Program-made: the position numbers and the translations under genes
Notes under the pieces: generated by a model
Told to the model about the DNA's origin: nothing
Seen by the model: the letters and a program-made list of their open reading frames with translations, nothing else
The model's database searches: none
Part shown: one piece after another, positions 1 through 12,250 of the stretch
How positions within the stretch are numbered: position 1 is the stretch's first letter
Layout: each line of letters starts with the position of its first letter
NCBI GenBank assembly: GCA_963978545.1
Contig: OZ021727.1
Span: 53,084,487-53,148,486, forward strand
Reading direction: 5' to 3'
Origin: Linyphia triangularis
Lineage: Eukaryota > Arthropoda > Arachnida > Araneae > Linyphiidae
Length of the DNA: 64,000 nucleotides

Positions 1-3000
1 CTTTAAACTTTATTTGCAGGAAGTATAAAAACCTTCAAGATTAAAATTTATATCTCCAGTGAATGTCATGCAACAAATTATGTAACGTTTAAATTGAATA
101 AAATAACAGATTTTTTTTTTTTTTTTTAAATACATTAAAGAATGACACATCCCAATTTTGAGTTTCTTAAATTTAACTTTTATTTACATAGAAACTTATT
201 TATTTGAACCAAACATTTTAGATATCGTACATCAGTACATAAGGCAAGAGAATATGTTTTTTTTTTCTTTGTTTTTTTTCTCGTTATTGCTTATAATATT
301 TTTAAACTGAATTTTTAGCTATATAAATTTCATTGAGTTCATTAGTGTTTCATTTCTACGACGAACCATAATTAACTTTAGCGACATTAAATTTATTTTT
401 AAAGGCGTAGTGTGATTGATCATACGTTTTGGTTGATTGGAATAAAGACAAAACACGAGTCATTGATAAAATAATGCCATGCATAAACTCCATAAGAGGA
501 ATCATTGTCAATAGTTCCGACCAGTGATTCAGTTCATCCAAAACCATGGAAATTTTTTTGATTTTTTTTTTCTATCTACACTTCTCTATTTCAGCTACTT
601 TCTAGTTATTGAAAATGTTCTACTTTTCCATTACCTTAGCAAACAATTTTCCTACGAACCTATTTACAAAGCCTTACTACCTGGAGGATTTTGAATGAAA
701 TGGATTTATCCTATAATACACGTTACTGCACTTTATTTAAAAAAAAAAAAAAAAAAAACCTATGTCAAAATAAGGATTTTGTTGTCGTGGTCCCATCATA
801 TTTATTTATCTCGAAATCCATTGTCAAAGACTTTCTCTCAAGCTGTCACAATGCGCTTCATTTCTAGTCTACCAACTTTCATGGTTAACAATTACTTTTA
901 ACCACACTTTTTCATAATACTCTAAAAGCACTCATTTTACTTTTGAGACTATTACAGAATGCGTATATTTTAACTTTAATTTTTTTTAATAATCTTAAAA
1001 AAAAAAAAACCCTGCATAGGTTGGATTTACTGATTTCAAATTCAAGCATTAAAACCTTTATTATTCTAACTAGAAAACTAATAATTGTGTAATAAAATGT
1101 ACTTATGAATACAAAATGTGGGTGCTTGTTTTTATAAGACTACAAAACATTTAAAAAATATTAAATATAGAATGCAAAATGTTAAAAGTTAAAAAAAAAA
1201 TACCTTTAAGAGTGTGTCGTTTGTCTTTTTAAGGATATTAAAGAACATAATTTTTAATTTTCTGCATTCTTTGTTATAAAGTAGTCATCAACAAATTGGT
1301 TGATACCTTTTTTTCAAACATCGAAAAGAAAGTATTTTTTTAACCTAAAATGTTATAAATGAGTAACTTTAGCACATAAATTAAGGATATCAAGAATTAT
1401 TTGGGAAATAAAATTGTAATGTCTCAAACAGACATTAAAATTTTATCTCCCAGACAATTTTTTTGTTTGGTGTAATCTTTTAGATATTTTTTTTTCTTAG
1501 ATTAGTAGAGGGTTCTTAAATTTTTAAAGATTCTTATGTTTATGAATATATTTAAAGAGTGAAACTAGACTGAAGTTTGGAAACAAAAATAACGGATATA
1601 TAATCCAAATTGTTTTCAATTTGTTAATTTCAAATATATGACATTTAAAATCTGCTTGTTCTAACATAATATTGTTACATTATGATAAATAATGTGACGG
1701 GTAATGTCACTATTATCAGAAAGAAAACAAATCTTGTAAAATGATTCAAACGCTATATTTCATCCGTTCATGTGACAGTTCATAAATCATATAAATGGAT
1801 ATTTTAGTAGAATTATATTACTTCAATCCGACGCACGTAGGAAATCGTACTAACCCCCACAGGGGAAAGGAAATAAAGTTACGAGTCTCGATTTAATATT
1901 TTGATAGAAAAAGTAAGACTAAATATTATTGCTGTACCTAGATATTCTTGCTAAAATTTAAGATAACCACTTAAAATAATACTTGTATACAATGCAATTC
2001 AAATATAGAAGCAAATTGAATAAAATACTTAGAAAAGATGACTGCGAGGAACCTAATGGAATTAAATATGGAAGCCTGTATAAACAGCTATTTGTCTTAA
2101 TTTGCTCGTTTCTAAGCGAGATGTAGCTATTTGAAAACATGCAATTCAATTAATTTCATCAGCTGACAATTAGTGTTGAAAGAATTTGTTACTTTTGAAA
2201 TGTTCAGATTGAAATCATTGTAACCATTAGCTATTTTTCGGTCTGCCTAATGATTAGGTTCCATTTGAAAATGAATTGAAGCTTATGGATAACATATTTT
2301 GGGCACATATTCATTACATTTAAAGCCAAACATAGCATCAAAGTAACATACGAAATCATTTCAAATGCATTTGGAAGGAGTAGTTACTGTTAATATCGCG
2401 TATAAATTTGATCATTTACGAAATAGTTGGTATACATTTTAACGTTACAGTATAGGAATCAACTATTATACTACAAAGAGACTACCAAAAATTATAAACT
2501 GTTGAAATTTGTGTTATGTGGTCTTTGAAAATAATAAATTTTTATCATTCTTTCTTTAAGTAAGTAATTAGTAAAGTATAATGGAATGGTCCAATGGAAA
2601 TTATATTTAAAGTATGTATGGATTTTTAAGTCGTTTTAGAGCTTGAACTGAAATGTAATGACGTACAATGTAATCAAATTTTCAATTTGCATGGTTGAAG
2701 TAAATTTTTAAATACATCAATAATATATTGTTCTTAAAATTCATTCTACACTTCCCGACTGTAAATAAGATTCTTCTATTTATGTTTTTAAAGTACGGAA
2801 TACAAATTTAAATGTGTTTGACATGACAAGAAAACGGCATTCTATGAAAGAAATAACACTTTAATCATTCCTTGGTCCTTTAAATATATATTTTAATACT
2901 GTTACAAAACCTTAGTTTTTAATAAATTTTATATTTTAGTAGGTCCATTCAAATTTTCGCATCATAAAAAGTGTTTGATAATTGAATACACTAAAATTAT

Positions 3001-5387
3001 TAGAAAATGGTTGTTCCGTCTTTTTTTTTATCAAAATAGAAGAAGAACTGAATCCCTGAACCAATATGGGATATCTTTCAAATAACTGTATCATAATTAA
3101 ACGTTTTAGCGTGTGAAAATTACAAATCAGTGTGGAATATCATCCAGAATTAAGGAAATTTGAAATATATGTGTACTACAAGATGATTGTCTTGAAGAGA
3201 TTTGAATTTGTTGCTTAAAACAATCTGAGATTACAAATTAAACACTAAAAAGTTGTTGTTCTATTGCCTATTATTGGATGAAGGGATTGGGTTCGAATTA
3301 CAAAAATGAAAATTTTAATTGCGTTGTTGAAGTTGGCTTTAACAGATACATTTATTCACAAATTAATAATTTAACTTGTTGACTCGCATTACAAAGATGT
3401 AATTTTACTTTTTTTTTCATAAAATAAATATAATTTTATTTTAACAGCAAGACACCTTCAATAGCAATTTTGAAAAACTATTGAGTTTGAGGTTTATTTT
3501 TCTTCCTTTCAATATTCAGTTGATAAAAAGTTTCACAAGTTTCAGTTGAAAATTTTTTTGAAAAAAACAGTAGAACAACCCAATTTCACTAGTTCCATAT
3601 ATTATTACATACAAAAGAAACAAAAGGATGGAAACAAATTTCGTTTGATATTAAATCCGTACTTAAAGATAAAATTAAAATACAATTTTAAAGTTAGAAA
3701 ATACATAACCTATAATTTTTTATTCTTTGCTTTACTTAAGTATATTTGAATTCTGAAAGTTCAAACCAACAATATTATAAGGGAAAAAAAACCTTGAACC
3801 TTACATTTCATTCAGCAATATAAAGTAAAAGAAAATTTTTTACAACATACAATATTCAATTTACATCTTGCACATTTTAATGTTTTAAGCTATAAAATAC
3901 TTGTTGTACAATAAGTTATTGAAATATGCAATACTTTGTTATCAATATTTCAAAATATTTCTGAATAACTAGTTACTATTGGTTAACATTGTGGTAAGAA
4001 TTTATTTTACAATCTATCCAAGCCATGAAAATTTAATTCAGCTTTTTATTACTTCAGCCTTTTTATACTGCAAAAAGAAAAATATGCTTTTTCGAGAAAA
4101 TGGAGAAGTAAAAGACTAAAAGTACATTTATTATATATCCCTATATATATTACAAGATTAATTCGGATATTTTTACTTAAACTTATTTCCATATAACAGT
4201 AACGTTATAAAAAGTAAAAATGATTTCCTTAGTAGAAGTTTTAGTATATTAGTCATATTTATTAATTTTCCTAATTTAAAATTCAGATTTAGTAACACTT
4301 TCAAAAGCATTTTTGTTAAAGTTTTTTAGTTACTTTAAATTCTATACTCTTCATTTTGCGCATTTCTTTTATTTTGCATCAAACACATCAAGATATGAAA
4401 CTTTAATCTATTTAGAGATTTTTTGTAAAGATAAAATTTTATAAGAAGTAGAACTTTACTGGAAAACACAACAAACAATAAATAAAGCAAACTTCGCAGA
4501 TGCGAAATTCTAGGTAACGTAAAAAGAATTTACTTTAAGAAAGGAAAAAGATATACACGCCTAATCTCACCATGAAAAGAAAACTTTTGAAGAGATACTT
4601 GGAAACCACTCTATAGCGCTTTTGTGCAGTACTTCAACCTCTGGAATAAAATGTAACCTTATTCTTAGAAGTTGAGTTAAAGTTCCAAATGCACCACATG
4701 AGACACTGAGTGAAAAACAAATTTTTGTTTCATACAAAATAGTTCGCCTTGTAATGTACTCTTTGTTCATGCTTACTTTTATGAGCTCCGTTATTAAAAC
4801 TAAAACTTACGAAGTTATCATTTTCACAGTTATTAAAGTACACGCTATAGACCATGATTGCTAAATCATCTACACTTTCTATAATACTTTTTAATAATTT
4901 TAATTATGACGATTTTTAGTCAAACAGTCTAAAATATGTGTTAATAGTACATAAATATATCACAGGGAAATAGTAATCTGATTATTTATTTTCTTTTATT
5001 TTTTTAGAATTTATAATAAATCAATAATATACATAGTAAATATAAGATGTTTAAAAAAATTATAATAGTTCGAGGATTTTTTTTATACTTAATTTAATAA
5101 AAATATATGTTATATAATCTGAACAAAACACAATAAAATGTTGTTTCAATATTCATTGTATAGAAAATGTGTTCATAAGATAGAAATGAAATCATAACTG
5201 TTACAATATTTTTATGCTATCGAAATTAATATAAATAATCATATTTTATCAAACATTATTTTAAAAGAAATTCACATAAAAAAATGTTTAAATTTTTTTG
5301 AAAATTATAATTAATATTATATCATGTCATATAATACTTACTGTGATGAAGCTATGTTCATCGCATTGCAAATTAAAGTGGTTGAAG
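1..5387. other. AT-rich non-coding DNA upstream of the Dscam exon (intron or flank)
   Basis: I see no recognisable coding, RNA or mobile sequence here. It has many A and T runs of 10-18 bases (for example near 111-127 and 739-758), frequent stops in all frames and no ORF above about 70 codons. It is probably part of the intron preceding the Ig1 exon, given that exon's phase-1 acceptor. Confidence 0.6.
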
Positions 5388-5819
5388 CTACAAATAGTAA
5401 TTTAAAGACACTACCTCATATCTTGACAGTTTAAGTGGTAGGCGACTCTGCGTCTGAATATTAAAAATAAGTGAGTTGAGGGCTATAAATTGGTTATCAC
5501 AGGAAAACCAGACGTCGCGAGTGTATCTGTGTTTTCTCATAATCAGAAAGACAAGAATGAAGAATTTATTGTACTTAAAAAAAATACTGTTGTGAAATAT
5601 TCCATTTAATTGGCTTTTAAAGAGGTGAGTTGCTTTCCCTCCCTGAATTAGCGTCCAATCAATAATTATTGAACACTCCTCTTTTACTATAGCCAATGAC
5701 TGATAATATGCAAAAGCTTTAAGAAAACAGTCCTGGACTACGCTTTTCGTCTTCACTTCACGAGAACTTAAAAACATTACATTATTTTCCAAGGAGGACT
5801 TTTCCGACTGTACTCCCAT
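5388..5819 (-). other. Unidentified 143-codon open frame in a GC-richer block
   Basis: This is the longest non-repetitive open frame on the minus strand outside the transposons. It is 143 codons, starting at the Met codon ending at 5819. The product would begin MGVQSEKSSLENNV and contains a hydrophobic stretch near FFILVFLIM. I recognise no family, signal peptide or cysteine pattern. The block (about 5430-5850) is less AT-rich than its surroundings, which alone makes open frames longer. It could be a conserved non-coding element that happens to be open, a decayed exon or chance. I would not call it a gene without transcript support. Confidence 0.15.
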
Positions 5820-6429
5820 CTCCCGCTACCATTAATATTTTGATGTGGACTTTATCCAATCCTGCTACAGACTCATGGTTTCTCCGGTGCAAGTTACATA
5901 TTGACACTAAATAAAAGATGAGGCTTTCCTTAATTCCGACCGACAAATGGGTCTAGTAGATATATTATCTATCCAAATTTGAATAAATCTTATTCATGAG
6001 ATAATCTTGTAAACCAGTTATAGAATTAAATTAGATCCTTTAATCTTTAAACTACCTACTATCGTTTTTAAGTTTATTCAACTTTATCGTGATTGTGGAG
6101 AATATAGGATCGAATTAAATATGGTGTATAAAATACTTTACCACTATACGAATTTAATGGTTAACAGGCATCGAGAAATTTTTGTGATACATACAAATGT
6201 TATTTAATTTATTACAGGATATAACCGGCTTAATGAATGATTGATTTCTTAAGCTTGGCAAGGGTGATGAAATCTTAATATCGCAGCCTAGCATTACCGC
6301 ACTTCCTTCAGTAATAAGAATAAAAATCTACTCATTTTCAAGCTTTATACGTTATCTGTTAATACAATTAAATTGCTTTCCTCTCACATTCCATAGTTTT
6401 AGAGTAAATTCTAAAAATTTCAGTCATTC

Positions 6430-6930
6430 CATTCAAACGATTTTTCAAACGATGTGATTCACTTTGCTCTGAATTGACGAATAACCCATTTCAAATACAT
6501 TAACGACCTGCCGTTTTTCTCTTCTAAACGCATCCTAACGACGTACTCTGTTATAACTTCAAACTACCTTCGGACATTTCCTGAAGAGAGCACAAGAGAT
6601 AAATTACGTCATTATAACGTAACGGGGACCCAAACATGCTGTGAATGACAGCTATAACCTTTGATTACTCTTCTCAATGATTGCATGTGACTGTCATTTT
6701 AATGATGACACTAATTATGCCGGGAATACTGGCCGACACAGCTGCCGTGAATGTGCCACACATATTTTGAATAAATGTCGACACATTAAAAGTTTACTGA
6801 GAATGTCATTTGTGTTATGGTAAAACCCTTGAGTCAAAAAGCAAAAAGTTAAGTGAAAGATCGACACAATTAAGAGCTGTTGAATATGCATTAACGGCTT
6901 CTTCGCTACCAAATTGCAAATGTTATGAGT
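6430..6930. promoter_or_regulatory. Candidate intronic cis-regulatory block (GC-richer island)
   Basis: This stretch has clearly higher GC and sequence complexity than the DNA around it and no coding signature. It contains motifs that resemble known animal factor sites: ATTACGTCA (CRE-like, near 6605), TGACAGCT (Meis/Homothorax-like, near 6646) and CCTTTGATTA (TCF/LEF-like, near 6658), packed within about 60 bases. Motif matches this short are weak evidence. The call rests mainly on composition and position beside a neural receptor exon. Confidence 0.3.
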
Positions 6931-8530
6931 CGAGAATTAAAATTTCCTGGGTTAGATTCTTGAGTTAATTATAGATTTCTCTTAAAGTAACATAAGTCGT
7001 TAGTAAAAATTGCAGTTTCTTTTGTAATGTCGCTAATCGATAGTGCATTTTTATTTGCTAAAACTGCAGGTATAAATTCTTTTATTTATTCAGTTTAATT
7101 TTTGTGAAATTGTAACATAATGTAATGTAAAAATATGCGGTATAAACTAAGTAAAGAAGTTTAATGAATATTTTTTTATCTGCTTGCATGGAGTACATAT
7201 TTTGAAGTAAAAGTGGACAGTCGTTAGTTTTGACTTATATCTATTTCACTTTGACAACATATTAAATTTCAACAATTTATTTTTCCAAAGCTTCATTGCT
7301 TAATTAGATATTCTTAACAAACTCATTGAATAATTAAATTACAATCTATTACAAATTGAGAAAGAAACTCTAGGTGATAATTTATTGAATAAATTTCAAA
7401 AGACTCAACCTTAAACTATCCTAAAAGACGCAAAAGAAATCAGGAAGATTAAAAAGGTGCTTTTGCTGTGACATAACTTCAAATCTTGTATACTAATTTT
7501 ACAATTGCATTGGAAAATAGCATAAGAATGAATAAAAAATAAAGCAGCGCAGCAATAGAGTTTGCCAAAGTTTAAAATTAAAATATACTACAACCTCCAT
7601 CAAAAAGTGTTTTGTTAATATGCTTTCTAAGAACGGGTATATGATAAAAAAAATATAATCAATATAACCATTTAATCATATAACATGAAAAACATGATAA
7701 CGCATAGATCTTGAATGCAACTTAAAGTCAAGCAATGTTCAAGACATACTAAGGTTTAATTTTTCTGTAATATTTGTTTGTTTCAATGGATACGTAAATT
7801 ATTATAAATATAGCAAATATAAAAATACCAAGTAGAAAATACACAAACATATTATGAGAGAAATACTACTATACTATTGAAAGCTTTTCAAGAAACGCTG
7901 GTGGCAGCTCATAGGGTTTCGATTGTGGTTTCAGTTCAATGTGCAAAACAGAGGTTTCTCCCCAATTTTCGCTCTCGCGGTTAAACAATCAATATACTAA
8001 AATATGTATTGCTTACTAAAAAATTATTAAAAAAAAAAATGTACTAAAGTATAGTCTATTTTTATTTTGAAAATACAGAGTTGGCATCATGGTACGTAAA
8101 AGAAAAAAAAAATTAATGAACATAATTGTTTACTTACTTTTTTTTTTCAACAGTCAACTGTGTACACATAAAATACATTATTCAAACATAAACTCGAAAG
8201 CTTACCCTATAAATTAATACAAACATACTCCAAACATTGAGACTCAAAAAAAAATAATTTTTTTTAATCGGATAAAATCATCCTCATATTTTTATTATCT
8301 GTTGACGATTATTCTTACATAAAAATTATTTCAGAGAAATGTGTTGTACATTATGCAATATTTTACGAAGCACATTAAGCAATTGGTTTTGATTATTTAT
8401 CTTTATCTCGAAGAAACCCCGAGTTATTGATTTAATTAATTCACATATTCTTTTGTTTATTTGAAGTGCAAGTCAAACAGCCTTAGAAGCTAAAACAATA
8501 TATCTTCACACCCATACTGATAATTCGAAA

Positions 8531-8558
8531 TCTCTCTCTCTCTCTCTCCCCCCCCCCC
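8531..8558. repeat. (TC)n followed by a C11 run
   Basis: A pure TC dinucleotide run passes directly into eleven C residues. It is a simple repeat. Confidence 0.9.
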
Positions 8559-8599
8559 ATTTCAAAACACCAGCCTACTTCTAATCCGCCAAACACCTA

Positions 8600-9090
8600 T
8601 CCCACAAATTGAACTCTCAAAATATACTTAACATGTTTGTTTAAAGGCAGCGAACTGCGAGTATAACAATCCTTCCTAATATTAATAGGTTTTAAACACA
8701 CATTACTTCCATCAATCATAATGCACGAGAGCTGTGATTAATGACCAGATGGCCATTGAGAACGAACACAGTACGTCGTGATCATTATCAAGAATAGACT
8801 GATTGAGTCATTCATCATTCTAGTCCCTGTCAATGATGCATGTGCTTGAAATAGACTCTCTTTATTTTCTAAGTACATAGTGAATGCATTGTGAGGATTA
8901 GTCCGCGTACAATGGAACAACAATAGGGTGCTTGAGGGATAACATATCCGTTATTTTGGCAAGGGGGATTAATGTGGTTTGGATTAAAGTGCAATAGGCA
9001 ATTAACCTAAATTTAGTTTTGCTTGTCTGATGATTTATTCTTTTTGGGGAAAGAGGTTTGTTGCAAGAATATTTTGGCAAGTGATTATTA
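8600..9090. promoter_or_regulatory. Candidate intronic cis-regulatory block (GC-richer island)
   Basis: This is a higher-complexity block about 1 kb upstream of the Dscam exon. It holds ATTAATG homeodomain-type cores, an E-box in ACCAGATGGC, a Sox-like ACAACAATAG and several GATTAATG/GATTAAAG stretches. Short minus-strand open frames cross it but none resembles a known protein. Conservation in related genomes would decide whether it is functional. Confidence 0.28.
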
Positions 9091-10056
9091 TCAATGTTGA
9101 AAGTGTTATTTTGTAAAAAAGTTTTTTCAATAAATTTATCTTTTGTAATTAATTTAATGGTCGGTTAAAATTGTGTAAGCATGGTATTAAAATGTCATGA
9201 TATTTAAAAAATCACATTAATTTAAAAATTTCATAATTGATAATATATTAGAATATTGCTATGTTGCTTTCTAAATGGCGCAAAGTATAAAAATTTTTTG
9301 ATTGGTCACTTCATACAAACTAAAGGATATTATTAAGCTTGCATGCCTTATGAATAATGTATTCGACAAAAAAGTATTTTAAAAAATCAAATTATTTTTT
9401 TGGAAGCAAAAATATATTCGCGTAAAGATGATAGTTTAAGTTAACTCATCGATACAAAAACTGAACTTCCATATTTGTATGCGCATAAATGTATGGAAAT
9501 AATGGAAAGGATGTCTTCTTTTGACTGTGTATTTTCTGATTAAACCAACATCTATTTTGCATTCAAACATTCCAGAAGTCATACTATGCCAAATCAGTAC
9601 AATAGTTAAAGCAATTATGTTGCAATGTTAAGGATAAACAAAGTATCTGAAATTGGCAGTTATAAAGTTAATCTACACAAATGCCAATTGCCATTACGAT
9701 GGTTATCTTTAACAGTACTGTATACAATGTCGGAATATCGATTCCTTAAATTGCAAGTTAGAATTTATTATTTTTGATTCTGTCTGGAAGTCTTCGGAAG
9801 AGTTGAAGTTTTACAACTTTCTTACTATAATCCTCCGTTTTTTAAGTTAAAAATTTAATTAGCTGAAAAATTCCACGAAATTTTGAACGAATATCCATAT
9901 AATTAAAAAAAAAAAAACATTGTAAATTGTGTTTTAAGGTTTTATGAAAAGTGAATTTTTTTTAATAGAAAGATAGAACGTTAATTTAATTTTGTTTAAT
10001 ATAAATGTTAAAAGATAAGTATTATTTTTTTTAAATATAGACAATCAAGAAAATAG

Positions 10057-10082
10057 CATTAACTTTTTCAATATCTTTTCAG
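10057..10082 (+). other. Splice acceptor (polypyrimidine tract plus AG) of the Dscam exon
   Basis: A T-rich tract ending in CTTTTCAG immediately precedes the exon. The AG is at 10081-10082, and this cut puts the reading frame in phase 1 with no stop between the AG and the conserved LRGPRF motif. Confidence 0.85.
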
Positions 10083-10403
10083 CCATTTCTCAAGAAATGC
10101 AACTTCGTGGCCCCAGGTTCACCATAGAACCTCCAGCAAAGGCCGAGTTCTCAAACTCGAGTGGAACTGCCATACCATGTGCCGCGGATGGACGCCCTTT
10201 GCCTTTAGTCACATGGGTTAAGAATGAAGGTCAAGTGATTCAGGACATCTTAGGACTTCGCCATGTCCGGCACGATGGGTCATTGGTATTTTCGCCCTTT
10301 TCGCCTGATGAGTATAGAGCAGATGTCCATACTGCGACATATAGATGTGTGGCTACTAACAGCGTTGGTGCAATTGCGAGTAGAGATGTCAATGTTAGGG
10401 CTG
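10083..10403 (+). CDS. Dscam: Dscam-type receptor, internal exon encoding Ig domain 1
   Basis: Dscam proteins are single-pass cell-surface Ig-superfamily receptors acting in neuronal self-avoidance, axon guidance and, in arthropods, haemocytes. The N-terminal Ig domains form the homophilic binding module. This exon is 321 nt: 2 nt finishing a codon, 106 codons, then 1 nt, so both flanking introns are phase 1, as is typical of Ig modules. Numbered from the Met codon at 10097, it shows the start LRGPRF and EPP, FSNSSG (N-glycosylation sequon at 20), the first Ig Cys in IPCAADG (28), the core Trp in VTWVKNEG (40), GLRHVRHDGSLVF, the Tyr corner and second Cys in TYRCVATN (Cys84), and the end SRDVNVRAG. 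These match my memory of arthropod Dscam Ig1. The Met at 10097 is internal, not the start: frame and splice acceptor extend upstream as ISQE. The in-frame stop after 10403 lies in the intron. No signal-peptide exon or Ig2 exon was recognised. Which Dscam paralogue it is cannot be told from one exon. Confidence 0.9.
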
Positions 10404-10409
10404 GTGAGT
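10404..10409 (+). other. Splice donor GTGAGT of the Dscam exon
   Basis: GTGAGT follows the codons for VRA plus one G. This is a near-consensus U1 site. It falls where Ig1 ends in known Dscam proteins and leaves a phase-1 intron. Reading on would hit an in-frame stop about 9 codons later, which supports splicing here. Confidence 0.88.
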
Positions 10410-12223
10410 TGGCTGATAGTTTATTATTTTAGTAGTTGAATTGAAGTTATGGTAAGATATATATTATGTTTTCGATTACATATTACAAAAGTGCATCGAC
10501 ACATTTTTACACACAAACTGACTTATTAATTGTGTAGATTACTTAATGCATTATTGATCACAAATTTCAGTTAAAAATGAGAACATAAGAATGACTATAC
10601 CATCGCAACATGTAACTCAGATTTATCTCTACATTAATCGATATAGAAGTCACATTCCTCTTCAAGATCAACACAACAAAGTAAATACCTTATATTACCG
10701 ACATATTATTTGATTGGGAGAAGATATAATAAGTTTTAGTAAGGTAAGGATACGTACTCTAACATGATCGCAAGAGCAAATTCTCGTTGCGTTTTATCTT
10801 TAAATTGATTTTTGAAAGTTTAACTTACTTGCACGTATTTTAATTGTTTAGTAGGTAATTGGTGCATTCAAATATACTCCAAGTATTATCTATTTTTGGT
10901 TTCGTACAATGGTTTTACGTCGTTAAATATACAGAAGTTCTCTTACATATTTCTAAGCGTCATTAAAATTAAATTCATCTATGATTCGCACCTTTATATT
11001 TGTTTGTGTTGAAATAATATTTAACTTTACACACAAATTTTATCTTTACAACATCTTTTGAAATTAAAAAAAAAACAGTTCCCTAATAATGTAGATTATT
11101 AATCTTTCTGAGCATGGAGTCCAAAATGCGAAAGTGTGAACACATTATTGATAAATGTAATTTATGTATTCCATGAATGCTCAATATATCTTTGTAATTC
11201 CAATCGAAAACTCGTAGAAATGAAAATTATAACGTACAATCATGTGTAAAAGAAAATTATCATAATATTTGACGTCAGTGTCGGTAAGTAATCTTATTAG
11301 TATCGATAAAGTGATGGTCAAAATGCAATACTTATATAATTCAGCAAATGCTTAACAATCTATAAAGACACTTCACAAATTCGATGTGACATAGACTCAT
11401 TATATGTTAAGAGCCTTTTAAATGTGCAACGTCTTGTTAAATTAGTTAGATGGTTATATTAGATGGAAAATAATTGTTGCTGAAAATGTCTCCATGGTTT
11501 ATTTAGTGTAATAACTTTCGATCGCTTTTTATGTAGATACTTTATTATTTTTTATTCGGTTATTTCATAAATATTAGTACATAAAATTACGTCCGAATAA
11601 TTGTTTTATTTATTTCGGGTCAACTTTAATATAGAAATTCTTAGAATGGAAAAAACACCATTAAGTTTGCAAATTCTGAGACTGATTTTGCTAATGAATT
11701 ATTTCTTTACAATGGGGGGGGGGGGGACCATAATTTTTGTTTAGCATTTTGGTACAAAATGTTTTTGTCTAATGTATATAATTATATAAAATATGGATAA
11801 AATAATGTAATGCATTTTTATCTATTTCAAATTTTAAGAAAGCTGATTAAGAATCTTCCATTGAACTCAATCCTCGAAATTACTAGATTATTGTTTAAAA
11901 AATTATATATTTTTTTGTTTAGTTTACTTTAAATTTTATTTGGTCAGTAAATAATATACATTTCAAATTTTGAAATATAAAATAACTTGATTAAATCGCA
12001 ACTAAGCAAAATATTTACTAGAAATACTAATAGAAATAAAGCCACTCATAACTAAAAAAAATATTGTAAAAACAACATCCTCTTACTCTTCGCAGAAAAA
12101 ACAAACAAAATATTCTTAATAACTTACAAACAACTCGCAAAACTAGGTTAAGAACTTGGAATAAAGAGTAAAGTAGTGCAGGAAACAAGTGAAAAAACCA
12201 CAAAAGCGAAGTGAGTCTTAACC

Positions 12224-12250
12224 AAAAAAAAAAAAAAAAAAAAAAAAAAA
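12224..12250. repeat. Poly-A run of about 27
   Basis: Pure A tract preceded by a moderately complex A-rich stretch. A retroposon tail is possible, but I could not recognise a body. Confidence 0.9.

Noticed and set aside
3285..3300. GGTTCGAATTA as a tRNA B box
   Set aside because: There is no A box or cloverleaf-compatible sequence upstream. No tRNA gene is supported anywhere in the window.
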